Source of the DNA: Kosakonia radicincitans DSM 16656
GTDB lineage: Bacteria; Pseudomonadota; Gammaproteobacteria; Enterobacterales; Enterobacteriaceae
Assembly: GCF_000280495.2 (NCBI RefSeq)
Contig: NZ_CP018016.1
Coordinates: 4,402,001-4,466,000, forward strand
Direction: 5' to 3'
DNA: 64,000 nucleotides
This document shows, one piece after another, positions 36,409 through 45,149 of this stretch. The number at the start of each line of letters is the position of its first letter. The stretch's first letter is position 1. Under the pieces are notes generated by a model. It worked only from the letters and a program-made list of their open reading frames with translations, had not been told where the DNA came from and searched no databases. The position numbers and the translations under genes are program-made.

Positions 36409-37302
36409 ATGCGGGCCATTGATTACCTGAGATTAATGATGCTGGCGGCCATCTGGGGCGCGAGCTTTCTGTTTATGCGGATTGCCGCACCGGAATTCGG
36501 TGCCATTAACACCGCTTTTCTCCGCGTGCTGTTTGGCTTTCTTGGCCTGGCGGCACTGCTGGCGCTATTTCGCCATACGTTTCAGTTTTCCGGTAAGCTG
36601 CGCGCGGCCCTGCTGCTTGGAGTGATTAACTCCGGGCTGCCGTTTTTGATGTACTGCCTGGCCGCGCGTTGGCTGCCTGCCGGGTATTCCGCTGTTCTCA
36701 ATGCCACCACGCCGTTGATGGGCGCGCTGGCGGGCGTGGCGTTTTTTGGCGAACACCTGAGCGGGAAAAAGTGGGCGGGCGTGGTACTCGGGCTGGTGGG
36801 GATTTTGACGATTACCACGCTCGGTGAAATGCGCAACGTGCAGGAGGTCGCCGCTGGCGTGGCGGCGTGCCTGGTGGCGACCGGCTGTTATGGCGTTGCC
36901 GGTTTTCTCACCCGCAACTGGATAACGGCGCGCGGCGGGCTGGATCCGACGCTGGTCGCCTTCGGCAGCCAGGCGGGCGCCACGCTATTTTTGCTGCCGT
37001 TCTGCGCTTGGTCGATTAGCAGCGGCGCAACCATCAACTGGGCGCAGCCGTCAGTGTGGGCCTGCGTGCTGGCAGTCGGCCTGCTCTGCACCGCCGTGGC
37101 GTATATTCTCTATTTTCGCCTGATTGCCGATATCGGGCCGCTGCGCAGCCTGACTGTTACCTTTCTTATCCCGCCGTTTGCCGTGCTGTGGGGCTACCTC
37201 GTGCTGGGCGAAACGCTGAACGGTGGGTTTCTTATCGGCGCGCTGATTGTCTGCCTGGCAGTATGGCTGGTGGTCAGCCCGACGGCCGCGAAACGCCGTT
37301 AG
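36409..37302 (+). CDS. EamA/DMT-family exporter
   Basis: A 297-residue inner-membrane protein with ten hydrophobic helices and two EamA repeats, typical of drug/metabolite exporters. The first repeat starts LMMLAAIWGASFLFMRIAAPEFG; the second ends with the family pattern RSLTVTFLIPPFAVLWGYLVLGETL. AAGGAG lies 7 bases before the ATG. It may export amino acids or related metabolites; the substrate is unknown. It is divergent from a LysR regulator, which probably controls it. The Anbu operon begins 170 bases downstream, on the same strand but with its own promoter. Confidence 0.89.
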   Translation: MRAIDYLRLMMLAAIWGASFLFMRIAAPEFGAINTAFLRVLFGFLGLAALLALFRHTFQFSGKLRAALLLGVINSGLPFLMYCLAARWLPAGYSAVLNATTPLMGALAGVAFFGEHLSGKKWAGVVLGLVGILTITTLGEMRNVQEVAAGVAACLVATGCYGVAGFLTRNWITARGGLDPTLVAFGSQAGATLFLLPFCAWSISSGATINWAQPSVWACVLAVGLLCTAVAYILYFRLIADIGPLRSLTVTFLIPPFAVLWGYLVLGETLNGGFLIGALIVCLAVWLVVSPTAAKRR

Positions 37303-37357
37303 CACAGGTTCTGCTACGCTTATCTTCACACCACTTTAGCGCGCTGCCGCTGCGCTT

Positions 37358-37374
37358 CGCCTCAAAATGGTGCA
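37358..37374 (+). promoter_or_regulatory. possible NtrC half-site upstream of Anbu operon
   Basis: CGCCTCAAAATGGTGCA keeps the right half (GGTGCA) and spacing of the NtrC site TGCACC-N5-GGTGCA perfectly, but the left half matches only 3 of 6. It lies about 77 bases upstream of the expected sigma54 start. Another enhancer protein is equally possible. Confidence 0.35.
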
Positions 37375-37416
37375 TTTGCGCCTGTACTCACCACGAAAAC
37401 GCATTGCCAGCCATGC

Positions 37417-37432
37417 TGGCATGCTTTCTGCA
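37417..37432 (+). promoter_or_regulatory. sigma54-type promoter of Anbu operon
   Basis: TGGCATGCTTTCTGCA has GG and GC exactly 10 bases apart and differs from the TGGCAC-N5-TTGCA consensus at two positions. The start would fall near 37443, about 30 bases before the first gene. Confidence 0.7.
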
Positions 37433-37472
37433 TTTTTACAGAATCTTCACACGCGCAATGCAGGGGATGACA

Positions 37473-38906
37473 ATGATAAAAATAACGCTTCCGACAGCAC
37501 CTTACTACGATGAGATGCTCAGCGCAGAGGGCAGTCAACGCCAGCATTACGATGCCTGGTGGCAGTGGCTTCAACAGACCGACCAGCACGCCATCCATCA
37601 AAAGAAAGAACAGGCAGAACTGTTATTTCACCGGGTGGGCATTACCTTCAACGTTTATGGTGAAGAGGGAGGCACCGAACGCCTGATCCCCTTTGACAGC
37701 GTACCGAGAATTATCCCGGCCCATGAGTGGCGCACTCTCGATCAAGGCATCCGCCAGCGCGTCAAAGCGCTGAACGCTTTCCTGTACGATATCTACCATC
37801 AGCAAAATATCCTTAACGCCGGTATTGTTCCGCGCGAGCAGGTTCTGGCGAACGAGCAGTACCAGCCCTGCATGCAGGGCGTGGATCTGCATAACAATAT
37901 TTACGCTCACATCACCGGTATCGACATGGTACGTAACAGCGATGGCCGCTATTACGTGCTGGAAGATAACCTGCGCACTCCGTCCGGCGTCTCCTATATG
38001 CTGGAGAACCGCAAGATGATGATGCGCCTCTACCCGGATCTCTTCGCCAGCCAGCATATTGCGCCGGTGGAGCGCTACCCCGGTTACCTGCTGCAAACCC
38101 TGCGTGAAAGTACCCCGGTGGACGATCCCACGGTGGTGGTGATGACGCCAGGGCGTTTTAACAGCGCCTATTTTGAGCACAGTTTTCTGGCACAGCAGAT
38201 GGGTGTTGAGCTGGTAGAAAGCGCCGACTTGTTCGTCAAAGGCGGCGCGGTCTATATGCGCACCACTGAAGGCCCGTGCCGGGTGGATGTCATCTACCGC
38301 CGCATTGACGATGCGTTTCTCGATCCGCTGGCGTTTCGCGCCGATTCGATGCTCGGTGTTCCGGGCCTGCTGTCGGTCTACCGGTCGGGCGGCGTGGTGC
38401 TGGCGAACGCGATTGGCACCGGCGTGGCCGATGATAAATCCATTTACCCCTATGTGCCGGACATGATCCGCTTCTACCTCAGCGAGGAGCCGATTCTCGG
38501 CAATATCGCCACCTGGCAGTGCCGCAAGCCCGACGATCTTAACTATGTGCTCGCCCATCTCGACAGCATGGTAGTGAAAGAGGTTCACGGTGCGGGCGGG
38601 TACGGCATGCTGGTCGGCCCGAAATCGACCCGCCAGCAGATTGAGGATTTCCGCAAGCGGCTGCTGGCGAACCCCGGCAACTATATTGGCCAGGAGACGC
38701 TGGCGCTCTCCACCTGCCCGACCTTTGTCGAAGAGGGGCTGGCGCCGCGCCATATCGATCTGCGCCCGTTTGTGCTCTCTGGCGAAGAGGTTCGCCTGGT
38801 GCCGGGCGGCCTGACGCGCGTGGCGCTGAACGAAGGTTCGCTGGTGGTGAACTCGTCGCAGGGCGGCGGCACCAAAGATACCTGGGTGATGGAGGAGGAT
38901 GAATGA
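37473..38906 (+). CDS. circularly permuted ATP-grasp protein (DUF404/DUF407)
   Basis: This 477-residue protein belongs to the circularly permuted type 2 ATP-grasp family. The blocks are clear: RVKALNAFLYDIYHQQNIL (about 90-108), YVLEDNLRTPSGVSYMLENRKMM (about 161-183), VDVIYRRIDDAFLDPLAFR, and the loop VVKEVHGAGGYGMLVGP with a downstream DLRPFVL. It should activate a carboxylate with ATP and join it to an amine, giving an amide or peptide bond. The start is the ATG at 37473, with AGGGG 6 bases upstream; earlier in-frame ATGs at 37458 and 37467 are less well placed. First gene of a four-gene operon; stop and next start overlap by 4 bases. Confidence 0.85.
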   Translation: MIKITLPTAPYYDEMLSAEGSQRQHYDAWWQWLQQTDQHAIHQKKEQAELLFHRVGITFNVYGEEGGTERLIPFDSVPRIIPAHEWRTLDQGIRQRVKALNAFLYDIYHQQNILNAGIVPREQVLANEQYQPCMQGVDLHNNIYAHITGIDMVRNSDGRYYVLEDNLRTPSGVSYMLENRKMMMRLYPDLFASQHIAPVERYPGYLLQTLRESTPVDDPTVVVMTPGRFNSAYFEHSFLAQQMGVELVESADLFVKGGAVYMRTTEGPCRVDVIYRRIDDAFLDPLAFRADSMLGVPGLLSVYRSGGVVLANAIGTGVADDKSIYPYVPDMIRFYLSEEPILGNIATWQCRKPDDLNYVLAHLDSMVVKEVHGAGGYGMLVGPKSTRQQIEDFRKRLLANPGNYIGQETLALSTCPTFVEEGLAPRHIDLRPFVLSGEEVRLVPGGLTRVALNEGSLVVNSSQGGGTKDTWVMEEDE

Positions 38907-39835
38907 TGCTAAGCCGCACAGCCAGCGAACTGTACTGGATGGCCCGCTACCTGGAGCGGGCAGAGAGCTTTGCCCGGGTGCTGGATGTTACCTGGAAGCT
39001 GTCAATGATGCCGCGCCACCGCCAGCAGCAACACGATTTGGCGCTGCCGCTCAATCTCACCTTTTCCCATGAGCTGTTTCAGCAGCGTTACGCCCGCTTT
39101 TCCATGAACAACCTGCTGAACTTCTTCGCCCTTGATAGCCACAACCCGAGCAGCATTTATAGCTGTATTGAAATGGCGTGGAATAATGCCCACGCGGTAC
39201 GCGGCAGCCTGTCGTCAGAAGTGTGGGAGTGCATCAACACCACGCGTATCGACATCCGCAATCTGCGTCAGTCCGGGGTGGATAAAATCGGTATTGATAC
39301 CTTTTTTGACTGGGTAAAAGAGCGCTCGCATCTGTTTCGAGGCGCGATGTTCGGCACGTTGTTGCGCAACGATGCGCAGTGTTTTATTCGTGTCGGTACG
39401 CTGATTGAGCGCGCCTACGCCACCGCCCAACTGCTGGCGCTTAAAGATCAGCAACTGAACAACGATCCGGATCCAGTGCGTGAATATTATCGCCTCGACA
39501 CCCTGCTGCGCGCGGTGAGCGCCCGCGAGGCCTATCACAGTATTTACCGCCAGCCGATCAGCCGGGAAACCGTCAGCGAACTGCTGGTGTTCCGTAATGA
39601 TGTGCCCCGTTCGCTGCATGCCTGCGTGGCGGATCTGGTACAGCAACTGGAGATGATCGGTAATACGCGGGCGCATGTTCCGCTGCGACGGGCGCACCTG
39701 CTGCATGTGGAGCTGCGCTTTGGTTCCCTCGACGAGGTGATGGAGCAGGGGCTGCAAAACTGGCTGAACCACTTCCTCACTCAAATTAACGAACTGGCCG
39801 ACAGCATTCGCCAGACTTATCTGGAGGCGATATGA
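38903..39835 (+). CDS. alpha-E domain protein (DUF403)
   Basis: The 310-residue, almost wholly helical protein is of the alpha-E (DUF403) family. It starts MMLSRTASELYWMARYLERAESFARVLDV, with glutamates and arginines repeating along the helices, and has the internal motif RNLRQSGVDKIGIDTFFDWVKERSHLFRGAMFGTLLR. No catalytic site is known. In genomes it travels with the permuted ATP-grasp and transglutaminase genes, so it may act as a scaffold or carry the product. It overlaps both neighbours by 4 bases, which suggests equal expression of a complex. Two ATGs stand side by side at 38903 and 38906. Confidence 0.85.
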   Translation: MMLSRTASELYWMARYLERAESFARVLDVTWKLSMMPRHRQQQHDLALPLNLTFSHELFQQRYARFSMNNLLNFFALDSHNPSSIYSCIEMAWNNAHAVRGSLSSEVWECINTTRIDIRNLRQSGVDKIGIDTFFDWVKERSHLFRGAMFGTLLRNDAQCFIRVGTLIERAYATAQLLALKDQQLNNDPDPVREYYRLDTLLRAVSAREAYHSIYRQPISRETVSELLVFRNDVPRSLHACVADLVQQLEMIGNTRAHVPLRRAHLLHVELRFGSLDEVMEQGLQNWLNHFLTQINELADSIRQTYLEAI

Positions 39836-40653
39836 AACTCACCATCAACCATTTAACGCATTACCAGTACGATGAAGAGGTGAAATTCAGCACCCAGTAT
39901 CTGCGGCTAACGCCGCAAAACTCCGCGCGCCAGCAGGTTAGCGAGTGGAAACTGACGCTGCCCGCCTCGGCCGTCGCCACCCATGATGCTTATGGCAACC
40001 TGATGCATGTGCTGACGCTGGACAGCCCGCACCAGGAGATTTTTATCCACGCTCAAGGGGTGGTGGAAATCGCCGATAATGTGGAAGAGAGCCAGGATAA
40101 CAGCGATGAAACGTTGTCGCCGCTGGTCTTTTTACGCGTCACGCCGCTGACGGAACCGGACGATCTGATCCGCGGTTTTGCCAGCCGCTATTACCGGGAA
40201 GCAGCGCCCGAAGAGAGCCTCACATCGCTGATGGCGGAATTACAGCTAAAAATGCCGTATACTCCCGGCGCGACGCATGTGCAGGACAGCGCAGCGGACG
40301 CATTCGCCAAAGGGAAAGGCGTCTGCCAGGATCATACCCATGTGTTTCTGGCCTGCTGCCGTAGCCTGAAGATCCCGGCGCGCTATGTCAGCGGTTATGT
40401 CTATAGCCGGGATACCGAGCACGTGGCGATGCATGCCTGGGCGGAAGCCTGGATCAACGACCGCTGGCACAGTTTTGATATCACCAACAATACCCGCCTG
40501 CTCAACCAGCATCTGCGGCTGGCGGTGGGGATGGATTATCTGGATGCCTGCCCGGTGCGCGGCAGCCGTTTGGGCGGCGGCTGCGAAGAGCTGTTTTCCA
40601 CCGCTGAAGTGAATCTGTTTACGCAACAGCAGCAACAGGTTCAGCAGCAATAG
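39832..40653 (+). CDS. transglutaminase-like protein
   Basis: The 273-residue protein has an N-terminal beta-sheet domain (MKLTINHLTHYQYDEEVKFSTQYLRLTP) followed by the transglutaminase core. The catalytic triad is readable: Cys in GVCQDHTHVFLACCRSL, His in VAMHAWAEAWIN, Asp in WHSFDITNNTR. Such bacterial enzymes act as cysteine proteases or acyl-transferases. The C-terminus ends in a run of glutamines (TQQQQQVQQQ), which may be a flexible tail or even a substrate-like segment. No signal peptide is visible, so it is cytosolic like its operon partners. Its real substrate is unknown. Confidence 0.86.
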   Translation: MKLTINHLTHYQYDEEVKFSTQYLRLTPQNSARQQVSEWKLTLPASAVATHDAYGNLMHVLTLDSPHQEIFIHAQGVVEIADNVEESQDNSDETLSPLVFLRVTPLTEPDDLIRGFASRYYREAAPEESLTSLMAELQLKMPYTPGATHVQDSAADAFAKGKGVCQDHTHVFLACCRSLKIPARYVSGYVYSRDTEHVAMHAWAEAWINDRWHSFDITNNTRLLNQHLRLAVGMDYLDACPVRGSRLGGGCEELFSTAEVNLFTQQQQQVQQQ

Positions 40654-40682
40654 CGTTAACTGTTATGTAGAAAGGTGAGGTA

Positions 40683-41417
40683 ATGACCTACTGTGTGGCC
40701 ATGCGTTTGTGCGACGGGCTGGTCTTCGCTTCTGACTCCCGGACCAATGCGGGCGTCGATCACATTGCGACGTTCAAAAAACTTCACGTTTTTCAGCGTG
40801 AAGGCGAACGGGTGCTGGTGATCCAGTCCGCCGGTAATCTGGCAACCACGCAGAGCATTATCAGTCTGCTGACCTCGCGTATCGAGAGCCAGCAGACGCC
40901 CAACCTGATGCAGGCCGAAACCATGTACGATGCCGCAACGCTGATCGGCGAAACGGTGCGGGAAGTTATCCACCGCGACAGCAAGGCGCAGCAAAACGGC
41001 AGCAACACCAACTTTGGCTGCAATATGCTGCTGGGCGGACAGATTGGCAACGAAGAGCACCGGCTGTTTCATATCTATCAGGAAGGGAATTTTATCGAGT
41101 CGACCAACGACACGCCCTACTTCCAGATTGGCGAAAGCAAGTACGGAAAACCGATTATCGATCGGGTGTTAACGCCAGATACGCCGCTGGAGCAGGCGAT
41201 GTGCTGCGCGCTGATCTCGATCGACTCCACGCTGCGCAGCAATCTCTCCGTCGGCATGCCGCTGGATGTGATGATCTACCGCCGCGAAAGTTTTCACGCC
41301 CGCGAACAGCAACGGATTATTGAAAGCGATCCCTATTTTATTGCCATCCGCAAAGCCTGGTCCGAAGGGCTGCTCAACACCTTCCGCCAGTTAACGCCCT
41401 TCCCCACTCAACCCTGA
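40683..41417 (+). CDS. Anbu, proteasome-like peptidase
   Basis: Anbu is a bacterial relative of HslV and the 20S proteasome beta subunit. After removal of Met1 the chain begins T1-YCVAMRLCDGLVFAS-D17, and Lys32 is in FKKLHVF, so the N-terminal Thr nucleophile and its Asp and Lys helpers are all in place. At 244 residues it is longer than HslV. AAAGGTGAGG precedes the ATG. No unfoldase gene (hslU, clpX) is adjacent. It closes the operon of ATP-grasp, alpha-E and transglutaminase genes, a group that recurs with Anbu. Peptidase activity is likely; the natural substrate is not known. Confidence 0.87.
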   Translation: MTYCVAMRLCDGLVFASDSRTNAGVDHIATFKKLHVFQREGERVLVIQSAGNLATTQSIISLLTSRIESQQTPNLMQAETMYDAATLIGETVREVIHRDSKAQQNGSNTNFGCNMLLGGQIGNEEHRLFHIYQEGNFIESTNDTPYFQIGESKYGKPIIDRVLTPDTPLEQAMCCALISIDSTLRSNLSVGMPLDVMIYRRESFHAREQQRIIESDPYFIAIRKAWSEGLLNTFRQLTPFPTQP

Positions 41418-41439
41418 TCCCGGTACGCCGCCGGGCGGT

Positions 41440-42219
41440 TTATGCGCAGAGGAAAACGTGCGGCGCATCGCCGCCTGGATGCGCACTCACCTGCACATCG
41501 GCACCGTACCACTGCGCAATCACCGGCGTCTGGATCACCTGCTGCGGCGAACCCTGCGCCACCAGCCTTCCCTTATGCAACAGCAGAATACGATCGGCCC
41601 ACAGTGCCGCCAGATTCAGATCGTGCAGCACCACGCAGACATGTAATTTGCCGCTGGCGATGAGCTTTTTCAGCAGCCGCAGCAACTGTTGCTGGTGGTA
41701 AAGATCCAGCGCCGATGTGGGTTCGTCGAGAAACAGCCAGCCTTCCGGCGCGCTGTCGCGCCACAGTTGCGCCAGGCAGCGCGCCAGTTGCACGCGCTGT
41801 TGCTCGCCGCCGGAGAGCGTGGCATAGCGCCGATGCGCAAGCTCATCGCAGCCAGTCAGCGTCAACACTTCACGCACAACGTCGGCTTCGCGCTGCGATC
41901 CCCACGGCGCGCGCCCCATCGCAACAATCGCCGCCACTGGCCAGTCAAACCGCAACTGCGTTTGTTGCAGCATCACCGCCCGACGGCGGGAGAGCGTCTC
42001 TGCTGGCCACTGAGCCAGTGCGCGCCCGGCCAGTTGACACGTACCCGCATCGGCGGGCAGATAACCGGTCAGCAACCGCAGCAGCGTTGATTTTCCCGCG
42101 CCATTCGGGCCAATCAGCGCCACCAGTTCACCACCGTTCAGCGTTAACGACACATCATCAATCACCCAGCGCTGCCCGCGTTGCAGGCGTAAATGCGCGG
42201 CGGTTAAGGTGTTATCCAT
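41440..42219 (-). CDS. hmuV: haem ABC transporter ATPase HmuV
   Basis: This 259-residue ATPase drives haem import with HmuU and HmuT. Walker A is ALIGPNGAGKSTLLRLL, the signature motif is TLSGGEQQRVQLARCLAQL, and Walker B is GWLFLDEPTSALDLYHQ; these match HmuV/FhuC-type subunits. Its start overlaps the end of hmuU by 8 bases. It is the last gene of the hmu operon and faces the Anbu gene across only 22 bases, so transcripts of the two operons may overlap at their 3' ends. I saw no clear terminator there. Confidence 0.94.
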   Translation of the reverse strand: MDNTLTAAHLRLQRGQRWVIDDVSLTLNGGELVALIGPNGAGKSTLLRLLTGYLPADAGTCQLAGRALAQWPAETLSRRRAVMLQQTQLRFDWPVAAIVAMGRAPWGSQREADVVREVLTLTGCDELAHRRYATLSGGEQQRVQLARCLAQLWRDSAPEGWLFLDEPTSALDLYHQQQLLRLLKKLIASGKLHVCVVLHDLNLAALWADRILLLHKGRLVAQGSPQQVIQTPVIAQWYGADVQVSAHPGGDAPHVFLCA

Positions 42220-43207
42220 GCGCGGCTCCTCGTTGTCGAAAAATCAGCCATAAAAACCACGGTGCGCCGAGCAGGCTGGTAATCAGCCCTACCGGCATCT
42301 CCGCCGGTGCCACCAGCGTACGGGCGGCGGTATCGGCAATCAGCAGCAGTATCGCCCCGGCTAGCAGAGAACCGGGCACCAGCGCGCGATGATCCGGCCC
42401 CAGCCACATGCGCATCAGGTGCGGCACCACCAGGCCGAGAAAACCGATGATCCCGCTGATGGCGACCGATGCTGCCACCAGCAGCGCGCTGCACAGCAGC
42501 ATCACCCGTTGCAGCGCCGGAACGTTGACGCCGAGATAGTGCGCCTCTTCATCGCCCAGTTGCAGCAGATTGAGCTGACGGGCAACGCGCCACACCACCA
42601 GCGATGACGGCACAATCAGCGTGGCGGCGATGGTAAACGTAGACCACTGCGCCTGGCCGAGGCTGCCCATTCCCCACTGTGAAAGCTGGCGAAGCTGGGC
42701 GTCATTACTCAGCCAGGAGAGCACCCCGACAGCCGCGCCGCACAGGGCGTTAATGGCGATGCCGACCAGCAGCAAGCGCGACAGCGTGTTGTCGCGAGCT
42801 TTGCTGAGCAGGAAGATCACCACCATCACCGCCAGGCTACCGATAAAGGCCGCCACCATCGGTGCGTAGAGCGCCACCAGCGCAGGCACCGGCAGCGGCA
42901 ATACCAGCCAGCAGGCCACCGCCAGCGCGCTGCCGCTGCTGATCCCCAGCAAACCAGGGTCGGCGAGCGGGTTGCGAAACAATCCCTGCATCACGCAGCC
43001 GGAGAGCGCCAGCGCCGCGCCGACCACCAGCGCCAACAGCACGCGCGGCAGGCGAATGGTCAGCCAGATTTGGCGCAGACCTTCGTCGCCCGCCTGCCAC
43101 AAACTGGTGAGCGGCAGATGCATGGCACCCTGCGTGCTCGCCAGAAACGTCAATCCAAGCAGCAGCAACAGCATTCCCCACAGCGCGCGAATAACAGCGC
43201 GGCTCAT
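42212..43207 (-). CDS. hmuU: haem ABC transporter permease HmuU
   Basis: HmuU is the inner-membrane channel for haem, a FecCD-family permease of 331 residues with about ten helices. Conserved FecCD segments are LPRVLLALVVGAALALSGCVMQGLFRNPLADPGLLGISSGSAL near the N-terminus and GIIGFLGLVVPHLMRMWLGPDHRALVPGSLLAGA in the second half. Start and stop overlap those of hmuT and hmuV, so the subunits are made together. It works with the periplasmic HmuT and the ATPase HmuV. Confidence 0.94.
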   Translation of the reverse strand: MSRAVIRALWGMLLLLLGLTFLASTQGAMHLPLTSLWQAGDEGLRQIWLTIRLPRVLLALVVGAALALSGCVMQGLFRNPLADPGLLGISSGSALAVACWLVLPLPVPALVALYAPMVAAFIGSLAVMVVIFLLSKARDNTLSRLLLVGIAINALCGAAVGVLSWLSNDAQLRQLSQWGMGSLGQAQWSTFTIAATLIVPSSLVVWRVARQLNLLQLGDEEAHYLGVNVPALQRVMLLCSALLVAASVAISGIIGFLGLVVPHLMRMWLGPDHRALVPGSLLAGAILLLIADTAARTLVAPAEMPVGLITSLLGAPWFLWLIFRQRGAAHG

Positions 43208-44025
43208 CAGGGTAATTGCTCCGCTTTTTTACGCAGATCCCGCAGCGCCTGCGGCGTGCGCAGACCAAAGCCAAGCAGCGCCATATCATCGACAATCAGC
43301 AACTGTTTATGCCGTCCGGCGGGCGTCTGCACCAGGCCTGGCAGTTTCCACAGGTTCGCTTCGCCGCCCATGCTTTTCACGCCATCGGCGGAGATGACAA
43401 TCAGATCCGGCTGACTCGCTATCACCCCTTCCTGCGAAAGAGCGCGATAGTGGGCAAAGCCTTGCATCGCATTCTGTAAACCCGCCGCGCGGATCGCGCC
43501 GTCTGCCGCCGTCTCCTGCCCGGCAACCATCGTGCCCATCCCGCCGTGGCTTAACAGAAACAGCACCCGCTTATTGAGCGCCGTTTTCGGTAGCGCGGCG
43601 ATTTGCGCCGCCACTTTTTGCCGCAACTGTTCGCCTTCGGCAGTTTTACCGAGCGCGGCGGCAATCACCGCCACTTTGTTATCAATGGCTGCAGGTGTAT
43701 ATCCGCCCGGAACCGGGATCACTTTGACGTTGTTCCCGGCGACGTTTTGCAACACCGTTGACGGCTGCGCCTGTTCGCTGGCCAGCACGATGGTCGGGCG
43801 CAGCGACAGGATGCCTTCGGCGTTGAGCTGGCGGACATAACCAACATCCGGCAGTTTGCTCGCCTCCGGTGGCCAAGTGCTGGTGGTGTCGCGCCCCACC
43901 AGTTGCGACTGTGCGCCCAGCCCGTAGACGATTTCGGTGACATCACCGCCGAGCGTCACCACTCTTTCCGCAGCGGCACTCGCCATCAGCGGCAGCGCCG
44001 CCAGCAGCATCAGTAATTTTTTCAT
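43207..44025 (-). CDS. hmuT: haem-binding periplasmic protein HmuT
   Basis: HmuT receives haem from the outer-membrane receptor and delivers it to HmuUV. The ATG at 44025 gives the signal peptide MKKLLMLLAALPLMASAAAE; the longer frame adds seven basic residues and is less likely. The mature fold is a class III binding protein with VVTLGGDVTEIVYGLGAQSQLVGRDTTSTWP at its start, containing conserved haem-site surroundings, and ends with VDDMALLGFGLRTPQALRDL. At 272 residues it has the usual length. The start overlaps the hmuS stop (ATGA). Confidence 0.93.
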   Translation of the reverse strand: MKKLLMLLAALPLMASAAAERVVTLGGDVTEIVYGLGAQSQLVGRDTTSTWPPEASKLPDVGYVRQLNAEGILSLRPTIVLASEQAQPSTVLQNVAGNNVKVIPVPGGYTPAAIDNKVAVIAAALGKTAEGEQLRQKVAAQIAALPKTALNKRVLFLLSHGGMGTMVAGQETAADGAIRAAGLQNAMQGFAHYRALSQEGVIASQPDLIVISADGVKSMGGEANLWKLPGLVQTPAGRHKQLLIVDDMALLGFGLRTPQALRDLRKKAEQLP

Positions 44026-45074
44026 GCGGTTTGTCCTTCGTTGCACAGCGCATCAATTTGCCTGCGCCACTGGCTCTGTTCCGGCTGCCCTTCGCTACGC
44101 TGGCCGTAAAGCTGCGCGATTTGCGTACCATCGGCAGCGAACAGTTCAAGGCTGGTGACATGACCATCGGCAGTTGGTTTACGGGTGACCCAGCTTTCGG
44201 CGATCCCTCTCTCAAGCAGGTGCAGCGTGAAGTGTTCGTTGAAGATGTTGATCCAGCCTTTCATCGGCGTCAGCTTCTCCAGCGCGCCGGTGAAGATCTG
44301 CACACAGCCGCGGTTGCCGACGAAGATCATGATTTCATTGCCTTGCTGTAACACCGTCTCCAGCAGGCGCGGCAGTGCGTCGTTGCTGACCTGGCAGGCC
44401 AGATCGTCGCCCACCAGGCGAAACGCCTGCTGGCGCGAGAGGTTATGTTTTTTCAGCAGGCCGAAGAACTGATGGACATCGGTCATCGCCCGCCATGCCT
44501 GATCCAGCGCGACGCCATCGGCGCTTTCAGCGTGCGGTTCGGCAACCGCTTTGCTAATTGCTAACGGCAGATCGGCCTGCGCCGTGAAACGGGTCACCAC
44601 CTCGTTCCACGCCGCCATATCGGTCTGTTCGCTGGCGTAGACTTTCAGCACCGCATCGCCCTGCTGGTCGAAGAACTGAATGCTTTGATGTTCGCCGCGC
44701 GGGCTTTGCTCACGCAGGCTAAAGGCGCTGGCCCACTGATTAATAAACAGGCGCAGATCGAGCGCGCGCGGGTTGAGCACCAGCCCGGCATGTTCGCCGA
44801 TATGCAGGTTGGTGAAACGGCCCATCTGTTCATGCACCGCATACTCGTTGCGGCAGATGCATTTGGTGTCACCGACGAGTTCCAGCGCGGCGAGAAGCCC
44901 GCGCATATCGTCGTTCAGGCGCACGGCATCATGCCCGACGCGTGATTGGGTTAATTCGGCTTCGCTGATCGCCATCCCGGTGGCAATATCGCGGGCATAC
45001 TTAGCAGGCTCCTGCGATTTAATTGTCTGATATTGCTGCCAAATTGCGAGAAAATCGTTTGACGAAACAGGCAT
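44022..45074 (-). CDS. hmuS: haem-degrading/haem-transport factor HmuS
   Basis: HmuS is the cytoplasmic protein that takes up imported haem and frees the iron, of the ChuS/HemS family. The 350-residue chain is two structural repeats with the hallmark ETLVG-like TKCICRNEYAVHEQMGRF and NEIMIFVGNRGCVQIFTGALEKLTPMKGWINIFNEHFTLHL segments; the second holds the haem-facing His/Arg surface. I set the start at 45074 (MPVSSND), by likeness to ChuS. In-frame ATG 45095 is also possible, but the only good Shine-Dalgarno (AAAGGA) lies between the two. A terminator-like hairpin separates it from the receptor gene. Confidence 0.92.
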   Translation of the reverse strand: MPVSSNDFLAIWQQYQTIKSQEPAKYARDIATGMAISEAELTQSRVGHDAVRLNDDMRGLLAALELVGDTKCICRNEYAVHEQMGRFTNLHIGEHAGLVLNPRALDLRLFINQWASAFSLREQSPRGEHQSIQFFDQQGDAVLKVYASEQTDMAAWNEVVTRFTAQADLPLAISKAVAEPHAESADGVALDQAWRAMTDVHQFFGLLKKHNLSRQQAFRLVGDDLACQVSNDALPRLLETVLQQGNEIMIFVGNRGCVQIFTGALEKLTPMKGWINIFNEHFTLHLLERGIAESWVTRKPTADGHVTSLELFAADGTQIAQLYGQRSEGQPEQSQWRRQIDALCNEGQTA

Positions 45075-45098
45075 AGCATTCGCTTCCTTTATCATGTT

Positions 45099-45124
45099 AA
45101 AAACCCCGGCAGCGATACCGGGGG
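45099..45124 (-). terminator. attenuating terminator between receptor and hmuS
   Basis: On the - strand, CCCCGG and CCGGGG form a stem across an 8-base loop and are followed by TTTTT. It lies 26 bases after the receptor stop and just before the hmuS ribosome site. Partial termination would give more receptor than transporter. Confidence 0.75.
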
Positions 45125-45149
45125 ATGAAGACCTGGACCGCATGCGCGA

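Noticed and set aside
37056..37472. Longer frame of the ATP-grasp gene, overlapping the EamA exporter gene.
   Set aside because: The first 139 codons lie mostly inside the exporter gene in another frame; the real start is the ATG at 37473 after the sigma54-type promoter.
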